Counted from the stretch's first letter, positions 16,006-26,680 are shown. The stretch is 64,000 nt of DNA from Arthrobacter ramosus (GCF_039535095.1 NZ_BAAAWN010000001.1:1798001-1862000); one strand, 5' to 3'. Program-made: numbers and translations. The notes: generated by a model from the letters alone, not told the origin.

Positions 16006-18354
16006 ATGACTGAACAGAACATCACTGAGAAGACCAACGCAGCGTTCCCCGCTGCATCCCTGCTCGGCTACCCGCGCATCGGCCGCCGTCGCGAACTCAA
16101 GAAGGCCGTCGAAGCCTACTGGGCCGGCAAGATCGACGCCGCCGCCCTTGACGCCGCCGCCAAGGCCATCCAGCTGACCACCGCGAAGCGGCTCCAGGAA
16201 CTCGGCCTCAACGAAGCCGCCGCCGTTCCGGGCACCTTCTCCTTCTACGACCAGGTACTCGACGCCACCGCACACCTGGGCGCCGTCCCGGCCCGCTTCG
16301 GCCAGCTGCTCGACGCCGAAGGCCAGCTCGACATTGATGGCTACTTCACGCTGGCCCGCGGCAACAAGGAACAGCAGCCGCTGGAAATGACCAAGTGGTT
16401 CGACACCAACTACCACTACCTCGTTCCGGAAATCGGCCCGGAGACCGACTTCAAGCTCGCCTCCAACCGCATCGTCGAGGAATTCGAGTTCGCCCTGGCC
16501 AACGGCATCGAGACCCGACCGTACATCGTCGGCCCGGTCACCTACCTGCTGCTTTCCAAGGCTTCCGACGACGCCCCTGCGGGCTTCGCGCCGCTGTCCC
16601 GCCTCGAGGACATCCTCCCGGTCTATGTTGAACTTCTCGGCAAGCTTGCCGCTGCAGGCGCCAGCTGGATCCAGCTGGACGAGCCCGCACTCGTTGTCGA
16701 CCAGGACACCCCGGCCGCGGAAATCCAGGCTGCCACTGCCCGTGCGTACGAGGTCCTTTCCGGTGCGGCAGCGCGCCCTCAGCTCTTCGTCTCCACCCCG
16801 TATGGTTCCCTCGACGGCCAGCTCGGCACCCTTGCCGCGACCAACATTGACGCCTTGCACATCGACGTCTTCAAGGGCGCGGTACCGTCCGCAGCAGCCC
16901 TGGCCGGCCTGGGCAACAAGACCCTCGTTGCCGGCGTCGTCGACGGCCACAACATCTGGCGCAACGACCTCGCCGTCTCGGCCGCCAAGCTGGACGAATT
17001 GAAGGCCGCAGCCGGCAAGCTTGCCGTCAGCACCTCCACCTCCACCCAGCACGTTCCGCACGACACTGCGGAGGAGACCCAGCTCTCGGAGCAGCTCCGC
17101 AGCTGGCTCGCATTCGCTGACCAGAAGGCCGTAGAGGTCAAGACCCTCGCGGATTACCTGGCCAACCCGGCTTCCGCGAAGGCCGCCATCGACGAAGCCT
17201 CCGCTGTGATCGCCTCCCGCGCCATCGCCGAAGGCGTCCAGCGCGCCGACGTCCGTGCCCGCACCGCTGCCCTCACCGAGGCCGACTTCAACCGCTCCGA
17301 GTACTCGGTCCGCGAAGCCGCCCAGGAAGCAGCGCTGCACTTGCCGCCGCTGCCCACCACCACCATCGGCTCCTTCCCCCAGACCTCGGAAATCCGCTCC
17401 GCCCGCGCCCGCAACAACAAGGGGGAGCTGAGCAACGAGCAGTACGAGCAGCTCATGAAGGACGAGATCAAGCGCGTCGTCGAGCTGCAGGAAGAGCTCG
17501 GCTACGATGTCCTGGTGCACGGCGAGCCCGAGCGCAACGACATGGTCCAGTACTTCGCCGAGAACCTCGAAGGGTTCGACGTGACGGTCCACGGCTGGGT
17601 CCAGTCCTACGGCTCCCGTTGCACCCGTCCTTCCATCCTCTGGGGCGATGTCACCCGCTCGGCTCCCATCACGGTTGCCTGGGCCGAATACGCGCAGTCC
17701 CTGACGAGCAAGCCGATGAAGGGCATGCTCACGGGTCCCGTCACCATCCTGGCCTGGTCATTCGTCCGCGACGACCAGCCGCTGGGCGAGACCGCCAACC
17801 AGGTCGGCCTGGCGCTGCGTGACGAAATCGCCGATCTCGAAGCTGCAGGCATCAAGGTCATCCAGGTGGACGAGCCCGCACTGCGCGAACTCCTGCCGCT
17901 GCGCAAGGCTGACCACGCCGCTTACCTGAAGTGGTCGGTTGACTCCTTCCGCCTGGCCACTGCCGGTGCCGGCGACGCAACCCAGATCCACACCCACCTC
18001 TGCTACTCGGAGTTCGGTGTGATCATTGACGCGATCGACGGCCTCGACGCCGACGTCACGTCCATCGAAGCAGCACGTTCACGCATGGAGGTTGTCCACG
18101 ACCTCGAGGCGCACCACTTCGGCCGCGGCGTTGGTCCGGGCGTCTACGACATCCACTCGCCGCGTGTTCCGGGCGAGGCCGAAGTTACCGAGCTGCTGTC
18201 CACCGCCGTCAAGCACGTTCCGTCCCGCCAGCTCTGGGTCAACCCGGACTGTGGCCTGAAGACCCGCGGCTACGCCGAGACCGAAGAGTCCCTGCGCAAC
18301 CTGGTCAAGGCCACCAAGACGGTCCGTGCCGGACTGCTCGAAGCAGCCAAGTAA
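16006..18354 (+). CDS. metE: Cobalamin-independent methionine synthase
   Basis: 782-residue two-barrel enzyme transferring a methyl group from 5-methyltetrahydrofolate polyglutamate to homocysteine. The N-terminus has LLGYPRIGRRRELKKAVEAYWAGK; the C-terminal barrel has TTIGSFPQT, HGEPERNDMVQYFAE and ligands of the catalytic zinc in HTHLCYSEF and NPDCGLKTRG. ATG 16006 follows AAGGAA. Full family length. Ends at a strong hairpin. Confidence 0.97.
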   Translation: MTEQNITEKTNAAFPAASLLGYPRIGRRRELKKAVEAYWAGKIDAAALDAAAKAIQLTTAKRLQELGLNEAAAVPGTFSFYDQVLDATAHLGAVPARFGQLLDAEGQLDIDGYFTLARGNKEQQPLEMTKWFDTNYHYLVPEIGPETDFKLASNRIVEEFEFALANGIETRPYIVGPVTYLLLSKASDDAPAGFAPLSRLEDILPVYVELLGKLAAAGASWIQLDEPALVVDQDTPAAEIQAATARAYEVLSGAAARPQLFVSTPYGSLDGQLGTLAATNIDALHIDVFKGAVPSAAALAGLGNKTLVAGVVDGHNIWRNDLAVSAAKLDELKAAAGKLAVSTSTSTQHVPHDTAEETQLSEQLRSWLAFADQKAVEVKTLADYLANPASAKAAIDEASAVIASRAIAEGVQRADVRARTAALTEADFNRSEYSVREAAQEAALHLPPLPTTTIGSFPQTSEIRSARARNNKGELSNEQYEQLMKDEIKRVVELQEELGYDVLVHGEPERNDMVQYFAENLEGFDVTVHGWVQSYGSRCTRPSILWGDVTRSAPITVAWAEYAQSLTSKPMKGMLTGPVTILAWSFVRDDQPLGETANQVGLALRDEIADLEAAGIKVIQVDEPALRELLPLRKADHAAYLKWSVDSFRLATAGAGDATQIHTHLCYSEFGVIIDAIDGLDADVTSIEAARSRMEVVHDLEAHHFGRGVGPGVYDIHSPRVPGEAEVTELLSTAVKHVPSRQLWVNPDCGLKTRGYAETEESLRNLVKATKTVRAGLLEAAK

Positions 18355-18376
18355 AACCCCGGTAGTACAAACAGCT

Positions 18377-18408
18377 GCGGCCGGTCACCTCGAAAGGTGA
18401 CCGGCCGC
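18377..18408. terminator. Hairpin terminator between metE and the DUF2004 gene
   Basis: Perfect 14-bp stem GCGGCCGGTCACCT and complement around CGAA. GTTGTTT follows shortly on the plus strand. Serves the convergent pair. Confidence 0.85.
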
Positions 18409-18424
18409 CGCGTTGTTTAATTCT

Positions 18425-18931
18425 TCAGGACTCCCAGAGGATCTCGTCGTCCACCACACCGTCCTCGTCCGCCGCGACTACCAGGAGCTCGTCGGTGAAG
18501 TGCGAGCCCAAGGTGAAATCCAGGACGAAATAGCGCTCCGGCTGGCCGGGGTAGATCGCAACATGACCTAGTTTGAGGGCCTTGAGGAAAACGTCCTTGG
18601 TGAGCTGCGTCTTGTCACGGACGCCGAACACCGCCTCCAGTTGCTCTTCCTTGAGCTGGTTGGAGTGGAAGTGGAGGAATTGCTGGGAGTTGGTGCCGTC
18701 CTGGTCCAGCTCCTCGGCGATCATGTCCCGGACCTGGTCCACCAACTCGGGGAGGTAGCCCAGGCGGTAGTCCACCTTGTGGAGTGCCTTCTCGTCGAAG
18801 TGGTCATGCGCCGTGACGTTCAGGTCCAGTTCGAGGGGATTTCCGGCGAGCTCGTGCGAAGCCACGTAACAGTGCTCCCGCCCGTGGTTGAGCTCGATCT
18901 CCCCAAAATGTTTGCTCGCTACCTTGCTCAT
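18425..18931 (-). CDS. DUF2004-type protein of unknown function
   Basis: 168-residue acidic soluble protein, MSKVASKHFGEIELNHGREH at its start, with VDYRLGYLPELVDQVRDMI and FVLDFTLGSHFTDELLVVAAD later. The overall pattern matches the DUF2004 family found in many bacteria next to housekeeping genes; no enzymatic motif is visible. Convergent with metE and 51 bp downstream of the LysR gene on the same strand. Confidence 0.75.
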   Translation of the reverse strand: MSKVASKHFGEIELNHGREHCYVASHELAGNPLELDLNVTAHDHFDEKALHKVDYRLGYLPELVDQVRDMIAEELDQDGTNSQQFLHFHSNQLKEEQLEAVFGVRDKTQLTKDVFLKALKLGHVAIYPGQPERYFVLDFTLGSHFTDELLVVAADEDGVVDDEILWES

Positions 18932-18982
18932 GTCTTCAAGATAGTCCCAAACAAGCGGCGTGTTCCAGCATCCTGGAAGATT

Positions 18983-19960
18983 TCAAGGGCGCGGTTTGGG
19001 CGTTGACTTTTGAGTCGTTTTGGGCATCGTCGCGGCGCTGCCGGCCCGGACGGTTGCGGTGCTCCCGCGAAGCGTGTCGGCCAGCAATTCCGTGAAGAGC
19101 TGCACTTGCGCTGTGCGCTTCTCGTTGAGGAGCAGGGCGAACACGTTGCGCGCGAGCCGGATGTCCGGAACATCGAGAACCACGACGCCGGGCGGCCGAT
19201 GCCGCAGCGCGAGTTCCGGCACCAGGGCGGCGCCGAGCCCCGCGGCCGCCATCTCAAGGCTGGCGTGGAAGTCATCGCTGTAGGCCACGACGCGCGGATG
19301 CAGATTGCAACTGGCAAACAGGCGTTCAATCACGACGGCGTCGCTGGTGCCCGGATGGTGCATGATCCAAGGCATGTCCGAGAGTTGCGCGGCCTGCATT
19401 TCGGCGTCCTCCCGGATACCCCAGGACGCGGGGAGCACCACCCGGAAGTCGTCGTCGCCGATCCATTGCCGGTCCAAGGTGTGGGGCCACGCGAGCCCGG
19501 ACTGGCCCACTTGGTACACCAGGGCGAGGTCCAGTTCGCCGCCTGCGCGCAGCCCTTGGATGGTCTGGGAGGGTTCGGCCACCCACACGCGCAGTTCTAT
19601 GCCCAGCTTCTTCCAGCGCGGGTTCCGCAGGATGTCCGGGAGGATGTAGGTTGCCAGGCTCGGGAAGATGCCAAGCCGCAGCTCCTGGACGGGGGAGTCC
19701 GTGCTCCGCGAGGCAGCCGCCAGCAGGGTCTCGACGTCGGTGAGCACCTTGGAGGCATGGCGCACCATGGTGAGGGCGGCCTCGGTGGGAACCACGCTGC
19801 GTGCGGAACGCTGGAAGAGTTCGACGCCGGTGTCCCGTTCCAGCGCTGCCATCTGTTGGGATACGGCTGAGGCGGTGTAGCCGAGCCGCCCGGCGGCTGC
19901 CGCGAAGGAACCGAGCCGCGTGACTTCAAGCAGCGTCCGCAGGTGGAGAAGGTTGACCAT
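18983..19960 (-). CDS. LysR-family transcriptional regulator
   Basis: 325 residues. N-terminal helix-turn-helix LRTLLEVTRLGSFAAAAGRL and YTASAVSQQMAALERDTGVELFQR, then a two-lobed effector domain starting ELRLGIFPSLATYILP. C-terminal tail rich in Thr, Lys and Pro. Its location near metE/metF invites comparison with MetR, but the DUF2004 gene lies between and no site is visible at metF, so the target is undecided. It also borders the long nrd promoter region. Confidence 0.9.
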   Translation of the reverse strand: MVNLLHLRTLLEVTRLGSFAAAAGRLGYTASAVSQQMAALERDTGVELFQRSARSVVPTEAALTMVRHASKVLTDVETLLAAASRSTDSPVQELRLGIFPSLATYILPDILRNPRWKKLGIELRVWVAEPSQTIQGLRAGGELDLALVYQVGQSGLAWPHTLDRQWIGDDDFRVVLPASWGIREDAEMQAAQLSDMPWIMHHPGTSDAVVIERLFASCNLHPRVVAYSDDFHASLEMAAAGLGAALVPELALRHRPPGVVVLDVPDIRLARNVFALLLNEKRTAQVQLFTELLADTLRGSTATVRAGSAATMPKTTQKSTPKPRP

Positions 19961-20479
19961 CAGTGATCCTTAGGCTCGGTGCCGGCCGAAATCCGTGCCT
20001 AGCCAGCATAGCCGTGTGAATTCGGTCTCCGCTGTTGCTGTTGCTGGGTCGGGCAGCGTCGGCCTGGTGCCGGGAAGTGTGGCGGGCGACTCACGAAACG
20101 GTGTTTGCAGGATGCCGCGACACGCCGGGATCCAAGCGACACGCTGACGATTAAATGTGGCTAAGTAGTCCACAGGGTGTGGATTACGTCCCCGGATTTG
20201 GCGGATTCCCGGACATTTTTACCCCCTCGGCCTGTGGACTACCGGTGCGTAAAATGACATACTTGTAATACATCATCTTGGGGTTCCGCTGAGGCGCTTG
20301 CACTACATGTAGTATCGATTTACGGATTGAGCGGGAAACCAGCACAAGACATGAATGCAAGACGTGAATAGATAGTTTGGCCGCCTAGGCGGTCAGCGGG
20401 CCAGCATCGGAGACGGAATCAGTTCCGGTCGGGGCCTGCCAAACGAAGAGCAAAGACTTCAACAAAGGGGACAGGGACC
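19961..20479. promoter_or_regulatory. nrd operon upstream region with NrdR-like box
   Basis: 519 bp without a gene. ACTACATGTAGT at 20302-20313 is a 12-bp palindrome fitting the NrdR box core (ACwAnATnTwGT); a second, clear box at helical spacing was not found. CCGCCTAGGCGG at 20381-20392 is another perfect palindrome in the leader. AAAGGGGAC before nrdH is its ribosome binding site. Confidence 0.6.
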
Positions 20480-20722
20480 ATGACTGTTACGGTTTACACG
20501 AAGCCGGCCTGTGTTCAGTGCAACGCAACCTACCGTGCACTCGACAAGAAGGGCATCGCCTACCAGAGCGTTGACATCTCACAAGATGCCGAGGCCCTTG
20601 AGCGCCTGAAGGCCCTTGGATACATGCAGGCCCCCGTCGTGGTGACCGAGCAGGACCACTGGTCAGGATTCCGGCCGGACAAGATCGAAGAACTGGCACT
20701 GGCTGCCGCTTCGGTGGCCTAG
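20480..20722 (+). CDS. nrdH: NrdH glutaredoxin-like electron donor
   Basis: 80-residue redoxin that reduces class Ib ribonucleotide reductase. Redox motif CVQC at residues 11-14 and the NrdH signature WSGFRPDKI near the C-terminus, which replaces the glutathione-binding region of true glutaredoxins so that thioredoxin reductase can recycle it. First gene of nrdHIEF. Confidence 0.96.
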   Translation: MTVTVYTKPACVQCNATYRALDKKGIAYQSVDISQDAEALERLKALGYMQAPVVVTEQDHWSGFRPDKIEELALAAASVA

Positions 20723-20793
20723 TCTTTCAGGGACCTGGCTCCTCAGGACTCCGCCACATCAAAAAGTATTCCAATGTAGTCGAGGTGACTCCC

Positions 20794-21264
20794 ATGGCAG
20801 CGCTGGCAACAGCACCTGCTCAAGCAATGGCTGAAGCTATCAGCACGCGGAGTCACCTCATCTACTTTTCCTCCACATCTGAGAACACCAAGCGCTTCGT
20901 CCAGAAGCTCGGCGTCGACGCGGCACGCATCCCGCTCCATGCCAAGGACGCGCCGCTGCTCGCACTGGAACCCTTCGTCCTTGTGTTGCCCACGTATGGC
21001 GGCACGGATGGCGACGGATCGGTGCCCAAGCAAGTCATCAGGTTTCTGAACAAACCGCAGAACAGGGAACTGATCCGCGGCGTCATCGGAGCAGGAAACA
21101 CCAACTTCGCGGAAAACTACTGCATGGCGGGAGACATCATCGCCACCAAATGCCGGGTTCCGCTTCTTTATCGATTCGAACTCATGGGGACTCCGGAAGA
21201 TGTTGACCGGGTCAATCAAGGATTGGAAAAGTTTTGGACACGACTGTCGCAGATACAGAAGTAA
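20794..21264 (+). CDS. nrdI: NrdI flavodoxin-like protein
   Basis: 156 residues. FMN-binding loop [17 protein letters not shown] and [14 protein letters not shown], then [19 protein letters not shown]. Supplies superoxide for assembly of the Mn-tyrosyl radical in NrdF. ATG 20794 is placed well after GAGGTGA; a GTG at 20785 is in frame but overlaps that motif. Ends 12 bp before the preferred nrdE ATG. Confidence 0.95.
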   Translation: MAALATAPAQAMAEAISTRSHLIYFSSTSENTKRFVQKLGVDAARIPLHAKDAPLLALEPFVLVLPTYGGTDGDGSVPKQVIRFLNKPQNRELIRGVIGAGNTNFAENYCMAGDIIATKCRVPLLYRFELMGTPEDVDRVNQGLEKFWTRLSQIQK

Positions 21265-21275
21265 CCAAGGGCGCT

Positions 21276-23423
21276 ATGGACACCGCCAAGGTCAAGAAGC
21301 CGTTGCCGGAGGCATACAAGGGCCTTGGCTACCATGAGCTCAACGCCATGTTGAACCTCTATGGTCCGAACGGGGAAATCCAGTTCGACGCCGACCGCGA
21401 GGCCGCGCACCAGTACTTCCTGCAGCACGTGAACAACAACACCGTTTTCTTCCATGACCTGGAAGAGAAGCTGGACTACCTGGTCAAGAACCAGTACTAC
21501 GAGCGGGAGACCCTCGATCAGTACACGATGAACTTCATCCGTGACCTGTTCAACCGCGCCTACAAGAAGAAGTTCCGCTTCGAGACCTTCCTCGGCGCCT
21601 TCAAGTTCTACACCTCCTACACGCTCAAGACCTTCGACGGCAAGCGTTTCCTGGAGCGCTACGAAGACCGCGTCTGCATGGTTGCCTTGCACCTTGCCCG
21701 CGGCAACGAAGAACTGGCCAGCCGCCTCGTCGACGAAATCATCGACGGCCGCTTCCAGCCCGCCACGCCCACGTTCCTCAACGCCGGCAAGGCCCAGCGC
21801 GGTGAGTTGGTCTCCTGCTTCCTGTTGCGTATCGAAGACAACATGGAGTCGATCGCCCGCGGCATCAACTCCGCGCTGCAGTTGTCCAAGCGCGGCGGTG
21901 GCGTGGCCCTCTCGCTGACCAACATCCGTGAGCACGGCGCCCCGATCAAGCAGATCGAGAACCAGTCCTCCGGCGTCATCCCTGTCATGAAGCTCCTCGA
22001 AGACAGCTTCTCCTACGCCAACCAGCTCGGTGCCCGCCAGGGTGCGGGTGCCGTGTACCTGCACGCCCACCACCCGGACATCTACCGCTTCCTGGACACC
22101 AAGCGTGAAAACGCCGACGAGAAGATCCGCATCAAGACGCTGTCCCTCGGGGTCGTGGTTCCGGACATCACGTTCGAGCTGGCCAAGAAGAACGAGGACA
22201 TGTACCTCTTCTCCCCGTACGACGTCGAACGCGTCTACGGCGTCCCGTTCTCCGACATCTCGGTCACCGAGAAGTACTACGAGATGGTGGACGACTCCCG
22301 GATCAAGAAGACCAAGATCAGCGCCCGCGAGTTCTTCCAGACCCTCGCGGAGATCCAGTTCGAGTCCGGCTACCCGTACATCATGTTCGAGGACACGGTG
22401 AACCGGGCCAACCCGATCGCGGGCAAGATCACCATGAGCAACTTGTGCTCGGAGATCCTGCAGGTTTCCACGCCGTCGATCTACGCTGAGGACCTCAGCT
22501 ACGAGACGGTCGGCAAGGACATCTCCTGCAACCTTGGTTCGATGAACATCGCCAAGACCATGGATTCCCCGGACTTCGGCCTGTCGATCGAGACGTCCAT
22601 CCGTGCCCTCAGCGCGGTGTCGGACATGTCCTACATCAACTCGGTGCCGTCCATCGCACAGGGCAACGCCCAGAGCCACGCGATCGGCCTCGGCCAGATG
22701 AACCTGCACGGCTACCTTGCCCGTGAGCACGTCCACTACGGTTCCGAAGAGGGCCTGGACTTCACCAACATCTACTTCTACACGGTGCTGTTCCACGCTC
22801 TCCGGGCCTCGAACAAGCTGGCCATCGAGACCGGTCAGCCCTTCGCCGGCTTCGAGAACTCCACGTACGCAAGCGGCGAGTTCTTCAATAAGTACACCGA
22901 GCAGGAATGGACCCCGGAAACCGAGCGCGTTAGCGAGCTCTTCGCCGGCATTCACATTCCGACGCAGGATGACTGGCGCGAGTTGAAGGCTTCCGTCATG
23001 GAGCACGGCATCTACAACCAGAACCTGCAGGCCGTACCGCCCACGGGTTCCATCAGCTACATCAACAACTCGACGTCGTCGATCCACCCGGTGGCCGCCA
23101 AGATCGAAATCCGCAAGGAAGGCAAGATCGGCCGCGTCTACTACCCGGCTCCCTACCTCGACAACGACAACCTGGAGTACTACCAGGACGCGTACGAGAT
23201 CGGCTACGAAAAGATCATCGACACCTACGCCGCTGCCACACAGCACGTGGACCAGGGCCTGTCCCTGACGCTGTTCTTCAAGGACACCGCCACCACGCGT
23301 GACATCAACAAGGCGCAGATCTACGCATGGCGCAAGGGCATCAAGACCCTCTACTACATCCGCCTCCGCCAGCTTGCGCTGGAAGGGACCGAAGTAGAAG
23401 GCTGCGTTTCCTGCATGCTGTAA
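21276..23423 (+). CDS. nrdE: Class Ib ribonucleotide reductase alpha subunit
   Basis: 715-residue catalytic subunit reducing ribonucleoside diphosphates. Contains [27 protein letters not shown] (active-site Cys), [30 protein letters not shown] and the C-terminal shuttle pair EGCVSCML. It lacks the N-terminal ATP-cone activity domain, as expected for class Ib. ATG 21276 follows AAGGGCG; an in-frame TTG at 21234 would overlap nrdI by 31 bp and has GGAAAAG upstream, so it remains possible. Confidence 0.95.
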   Translation: MDTAKVKKPLPEAYKGLGYHELNAMLNLYGPNGEIQFDADREAAHQYFLQHVNNNTVFFHDLEEKLDYLVKNQYYERETLDQYTMNFIRDLFNRAYKKKFRFETFLGAFKFYTSYTLKTFDGKRFLERYEDRVCMVALHLARGNEELASRLVDEIIDGRFQPATPTFLNAGKAQRGELVSCFLLRIEDNMESIARGINSALQLSKRGGGVALSLTNIREHGAPIKQIENQSSGVIPVMKLLEDSFSYANQLGARQGAGAVYLHAHHPDIYRFLDTKRENADEKIRIKTLSLGVVVPDITFELAKKNEDMYLFSPYDVERVYGVPFSDISVTEKYYEMVDDSRIKKTKISAREFFQTLAEIQFESGYPYIMFEDTVNRANPIAGKITMSNLCSEILQVSTPSIYAEDLSYETVGKDISCNLGSMNIAKTMDSPDFGLSIETSIRALSAVSDMSYINSVPSIAQGNAQSHAIGLGQMNLHGYLAREHVHYGSEEGLDFTNIYFYTVLFHALRASNKLAIETGQPFAGFENSTYASGEFFNKYTEQEWTPETERVSELFAGIHIPTQDDWRELKASVMEHGIYNQNLQAVPPTGSISYINNSTSSIHPVAAKIEIRKEGKIGRVYYPAPYLDNDNLEYYQDAYEIGYEKIIDTYAAATQHVDQGLSLTLFFKDTATTRDINKAQIYAWRKGIKTLYYIRLRQLALEGTEVEGCVSCML

Positions 23424-23476
23424 CCGATAACGGTTGTTTATTTGCGGCAGCCGCCGCGCCTCAAAACTGAAGAGCA

Positions 23477-23502
23477 CGACGCCGGGTGAGCGCCCGGCGT
23501 CG
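23477..23502. terminator. Stem-loop between nrdE and nrdF
   Basis: 10-bp stem CGACGCCGGG and complement around TGAGCG. No T-run follows, so it may modulate or process the message and not end it; nrdF has its own strong ribosome binding site (AAGGGGACGA). Confidence 0.5.
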
Positions 23503-23532
23503 TACGCTTACCTTAAAGAACACATACGTTAA

Positions 23533-24516
<984 letters not shown>

Positions 24517-24564
24517 TTCTTCTTCTTCGTCGGTCGACTTAACAATCAACGAAGCTGCCCCTGC

Positions 24565-24650
24565 TGTGAATTGACAAGTTAGTTGGCATCTTGGACAAGT
24601 TAGTTGGCACAAGGACAAAGAACTTGGCATCAGTGACAAGTTAGTTGGCA
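24565..24650 (+). repeat. Tn7-like transposon end with four TnsB-type binding sites
   Basis: Starts TGTGAATT, then GACAAGTTAGTTGGCA at 24573-24588, repeated exactly at 24594-24609 and 24635-24650 and as GACAAAGAACTTGGCA at 24614-24629. Period is 20-21 bp. Tn7 ends also begin TGTG, have eight bases before the first GACAA, and at the right end carry four adjoining ~22-bp TnsB sites. All four copies point the same way, into the element. CCTGC at 24560-24564 would be the 5-bp target duplication. Confidence 0.85.
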
Positions 24651-24754
24651 TCAAATGGCTTGTGGTTGGTTGCGCTGCTGCACGGGACTCGTGAAAGCAG
24701 TTCGGTTAAGGCCCTGACCTGATCTAAGCAATGGTCGGGTCAGGGCCTCCTGAT

Positions 24755-25000
24755 TTTGGCAGTTTGAGTGGGACCGGTTCCGAGCGCAGTTACACACCGG
24801 CGCTGCTGCTCGTAGTGGGTGACCTGGCCCTTGCCATCGGTGGAGGTGATTAGCCGAGAAGCGTCGTCGTATACGTTCGTGGTCGCCCCGACCGGGACCA
24901 CAGGCTGATGGTGGTGGGCGTGCCCAAAAAGTAGGTGTAGCTGGTGACGTTTCCGGTTCCGTCAGTGGACTTGCAGACTTGGCCCCTCTTCGCCCCACAG
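24755..25000 (-). pseudogene. RHS/YD-repeat protein remnant
   Basis: Two minus-strand frames together give CKSTDGTGNVTSYTYF and, after a frameshift, ATTNVYDDASRLITSTDGKG then QVTHYE, a typical RHS repeat. The rest of the gene is absent. Located between the transposon end and its regulator, so it is likely dead cargo or a fragment captured on insertion. Confidence 0.6.
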
Positions 25001-25110
25001 CTCGCTCCGGACGCGTCTCCCTTGCCTTGGTCGTTTAGCTTCTGCGTCCCCCGCCCCTTGGTGCCAGGCGAGGCGGTCTCCCGGAGTTGAAGACCGGACC
25101 ACGGTCGGGA

Positions 25111-25347
25111 CTAGTTTTGCCCATTCATGCGTCCTCTGGCGACGCTTTTCTGTTGCTCTCGAATCGCTGTCCAAGCAAGAGGAATCTCAACCGCAAGGAA
25201 AATCGTTGCAGGGATCAGCATGTCCGGCCACGGTCGGAATAAGGCAATGATGACGGTGGACATCGCTGTCATCGCGACGAACATGATACTCGAAACGATG
25301 GCAAACCGTTTCGCCTTGGGTAACAGGATGGTGTGGCAGCTCGGCAT
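25111..25347 (-). CDS. Small two-helix membrane protein
   Basis: 78 residues starting MPSCHTILLPKAKRF, with two hydrophobic stretches (AIVSSIMFVAMTAMSTVIIA and MLIPATIFLAVEIPLAW) joined by a short loop and a basic C-terminal tail. ATG at 25347 follows AAAGG; the in-frame extension upstream lacks a binding site. No domain recognised. It lies inside the transposon between the RHS remnant and the XRE-like regulator, on the same strand as both. Confidence 0.55.
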   Translation of the reverse strand: MPSCHTILLPKAKRFAIVSSIMFVAMTAMSTVIIALFRPWPDMLIPATIFLAVEIPLAWTAIREQQKSVARGRMNGQN

Positions 25348-25439
25348 CTGAACCTTTTCCGTTCTGTTCGGGTGGCTTTTGCAGCCTTGATTCTCAGTAA
25401 ATCGAAGGTCGTCGAATCGAGGCTGGCCCGGCCGGTTCT

Positions 25440-25766
25440 TCAAGAACGAGGATCAAAAATATCTCCAAGGAGGCGCTCTGCGTCCGAAATATCCTCGAGC
25501 CGCATGAGCGCCTCGCCTCGGAGGACTTTCGTCATGCGGTCATAGCCGATGCCTGTTAGCTGCGCGTAGCTGTGGATGCTCTGTCCCGTGTCCCTGAGTC
25601 TGGTGTTGATCCTTGCGGCAATCGAATGCTGCAGCCGGGCCGCGTCGATGCGTGATTTCTCCGGCTCCGTGGTGCCTTCGAGCCAAGCGATCGAGGTGGC
25701 TTTCCCAAATAGCCAGCGGTCTGACGGCGCGGCCATCTCGCGGGGCCGGAATCGGGGGTCGCTCAT
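25440..25766 (-). CDS. XRE-like helix-turn-helix regulator of the transposon
   Basis: 108 residues. The C-terminal half, IAARINTRLRDTGQSIHSYA then QLTGIGYDRMTKVLRGEALM, has the spacing of a Cro/CI-type helix-turn-helix; the N-terminal part includes a basic-aromatic stretch without known match. It is divergent from tnsA with an AT-rich region carrying inverted repeats between them. Likely represses the tns operon and itself. Its position inside the element and outside the core transposition genes fits a transposition-control role. Confidence 0.65.
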   Translation of the reverse strand: MSDPRFRPREMAAPSDRWLFGKATSIAWLEGTTEPEKSRIDAARLQHSIAARINTRLRDTGQSIHSYAQLTGIGYDRMTKVLRGEALMRLEDISDAERLLGDIFDPRS

Positions 25767-25824
25767 GGATCGATCCTACGCGCGACTCCGGCGCGAATAC
25801 TCGGCGTGTCGACAAATAGAGCTA

Positions 25825-25862
25825 TATATGTCTGATACATATAGATTATGTCTAAAAGACAT
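25825..25862. promoter_or_regulatory. Paired inverted repeats between the XRE-like gene and tnsA
   Basis: TATATG-N7-CATATA at 25825-25843 and ATGTCTAAAAGACAT at 25848-25862 (perfect 6-bp arms). Both contain TATGTCT. They lie in an AT-rich patch unlike the surrounding DNA and are good candidates for the regulator's operators. Confidence 0.5.
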
Positions 25863-25930
25863 GAAATTTTCGCTGCTTGAACGCAGGCGATTCGGCGGAT
25901 GGGGCAGGGTTGAAAACACGAAATAAGGGA

Positions 25931-26680
25931 ATGGCGGCAGATCCATACCGCAACCTCGTGAACGCGAACGACCAGGCCGTCATCGCGTGGATGGATGCCG
26001 CGGGGGAGGCTCGTACTTCCGTTGCGGACGCACGGTGCCTGAGGTCTGGGCTTGAATCTGCCCGGATGGTCCGCCGGCCGGTGAAGTATCAACACCGCCG
26101 CAATTACGAGGGCTACTACTGGTGTGCCGGCAGCGGCGAGAGCGTTTGGTATGAGTCAATGACCGAATACTCGGTGCTGATGGAGTTGGATCACACCCGG
26201 GACCTTGCCAAGGTCGCAGCCCAGCCGTTTTGCATCCTCTTCGCCGATGGGGCCAGGCACTACCCGGACTATTTTGCCCTCCATGCCTCTGGCCGTCAGG
26301 TGGTCTACGACGTCAGGCCCGAGGGCCGCGTTGACGAGAAGGCTGCGGTTCAGTTCGAAAAGACCCGCCGCGTCTGCGAGGAGGTCGGATGGGGTTACGA
26401 AGTCATGCACGGGGTCACGGGGGTGCAGCGACACAACCTTGAATGGCTGGCCGGCTACCGTCACCCCTATGTAGACCCCGGCGCCCGGGAACGGGCCCGG
26501 ATCTTTGACGCGTCTACCGAACAAGTGCCGTTGGCGCAACTGGCTGTTGCCCTCGACCCGGTACTGCCGGTCCAGTCCCTTCCTGGGATCTACAACCTTC
26601 TGTGGAACCAGGAACTCACCTACGAGCCGTCGATACCCCTCGGATGGCACACCCTCATCGAAAGGAACAAACGTGGATAG
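25931..26680 (+). CDS. tnsA: TnsA-like heteromeric transposase endonuclease
   Basis: 249 residues from ATG 25931 (start uncertain; in-frame TTG codons lie upstream). The endonuclease fold shows as SVWYESMTEYSVLMELDHT, the catalytic Asp in RHYPDYFALH and the strand QVVYDVRPEGR, then GVQRHNLEWLAGYRHPYV. TnsA cuts the 5' ends of the element so that it moves by cut-and-paste. In the last motif the usual catalytic lysine position is occupied by arginine (DVRP). Eight-base overlap with tnsB. Confidence 0.82.
   Translation: MAADPYRNLVNANDQAVIAWMDAAGEARTSVADARCLRSGLESARMVRRPVKYQHRRNYEGYYWCAGSGESVWYESMTEYSVLMELDHTRDLAKVAAQPFCILFADGARHYPDYFALHASGRQVVYDVRPEGRVDEKAAVQFEKTRRVCEEVGWGYEVMHGVTGVQRHNLEWLAGYRHPYVDPGARERARIFDASTEQVPLAQLAVALDPVLPVQSLPGIYNLLWNQELTYEPSIPLGWHTLIERNKRG

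Noticed and set aside
15985..17592. Long open frame antisense to metE (535 codons)
   Set aside because: Mirror of a GC-rich coding strand; no family resemblance and metE is certain on the other strand.
20255..20280. Second NrdR box upstream of the one at 20302
   Set aside because: ATACTTGTAATAC has weak symmetry and poor agreement with the NrdR core.
21216..23477. Very long open frame antisense to nrdE (753 codons)
   Set aside because: Composition artefact (Val, Asp, Leu, Gly rich); nrdE is certain on the plus strand.
24573..24650. CRISPR array
   Set aside because: Four 16-bp units spaced by only 4-5 bp and with a transposon terminus in front; no spacers of CRISPR length and no cas genes.
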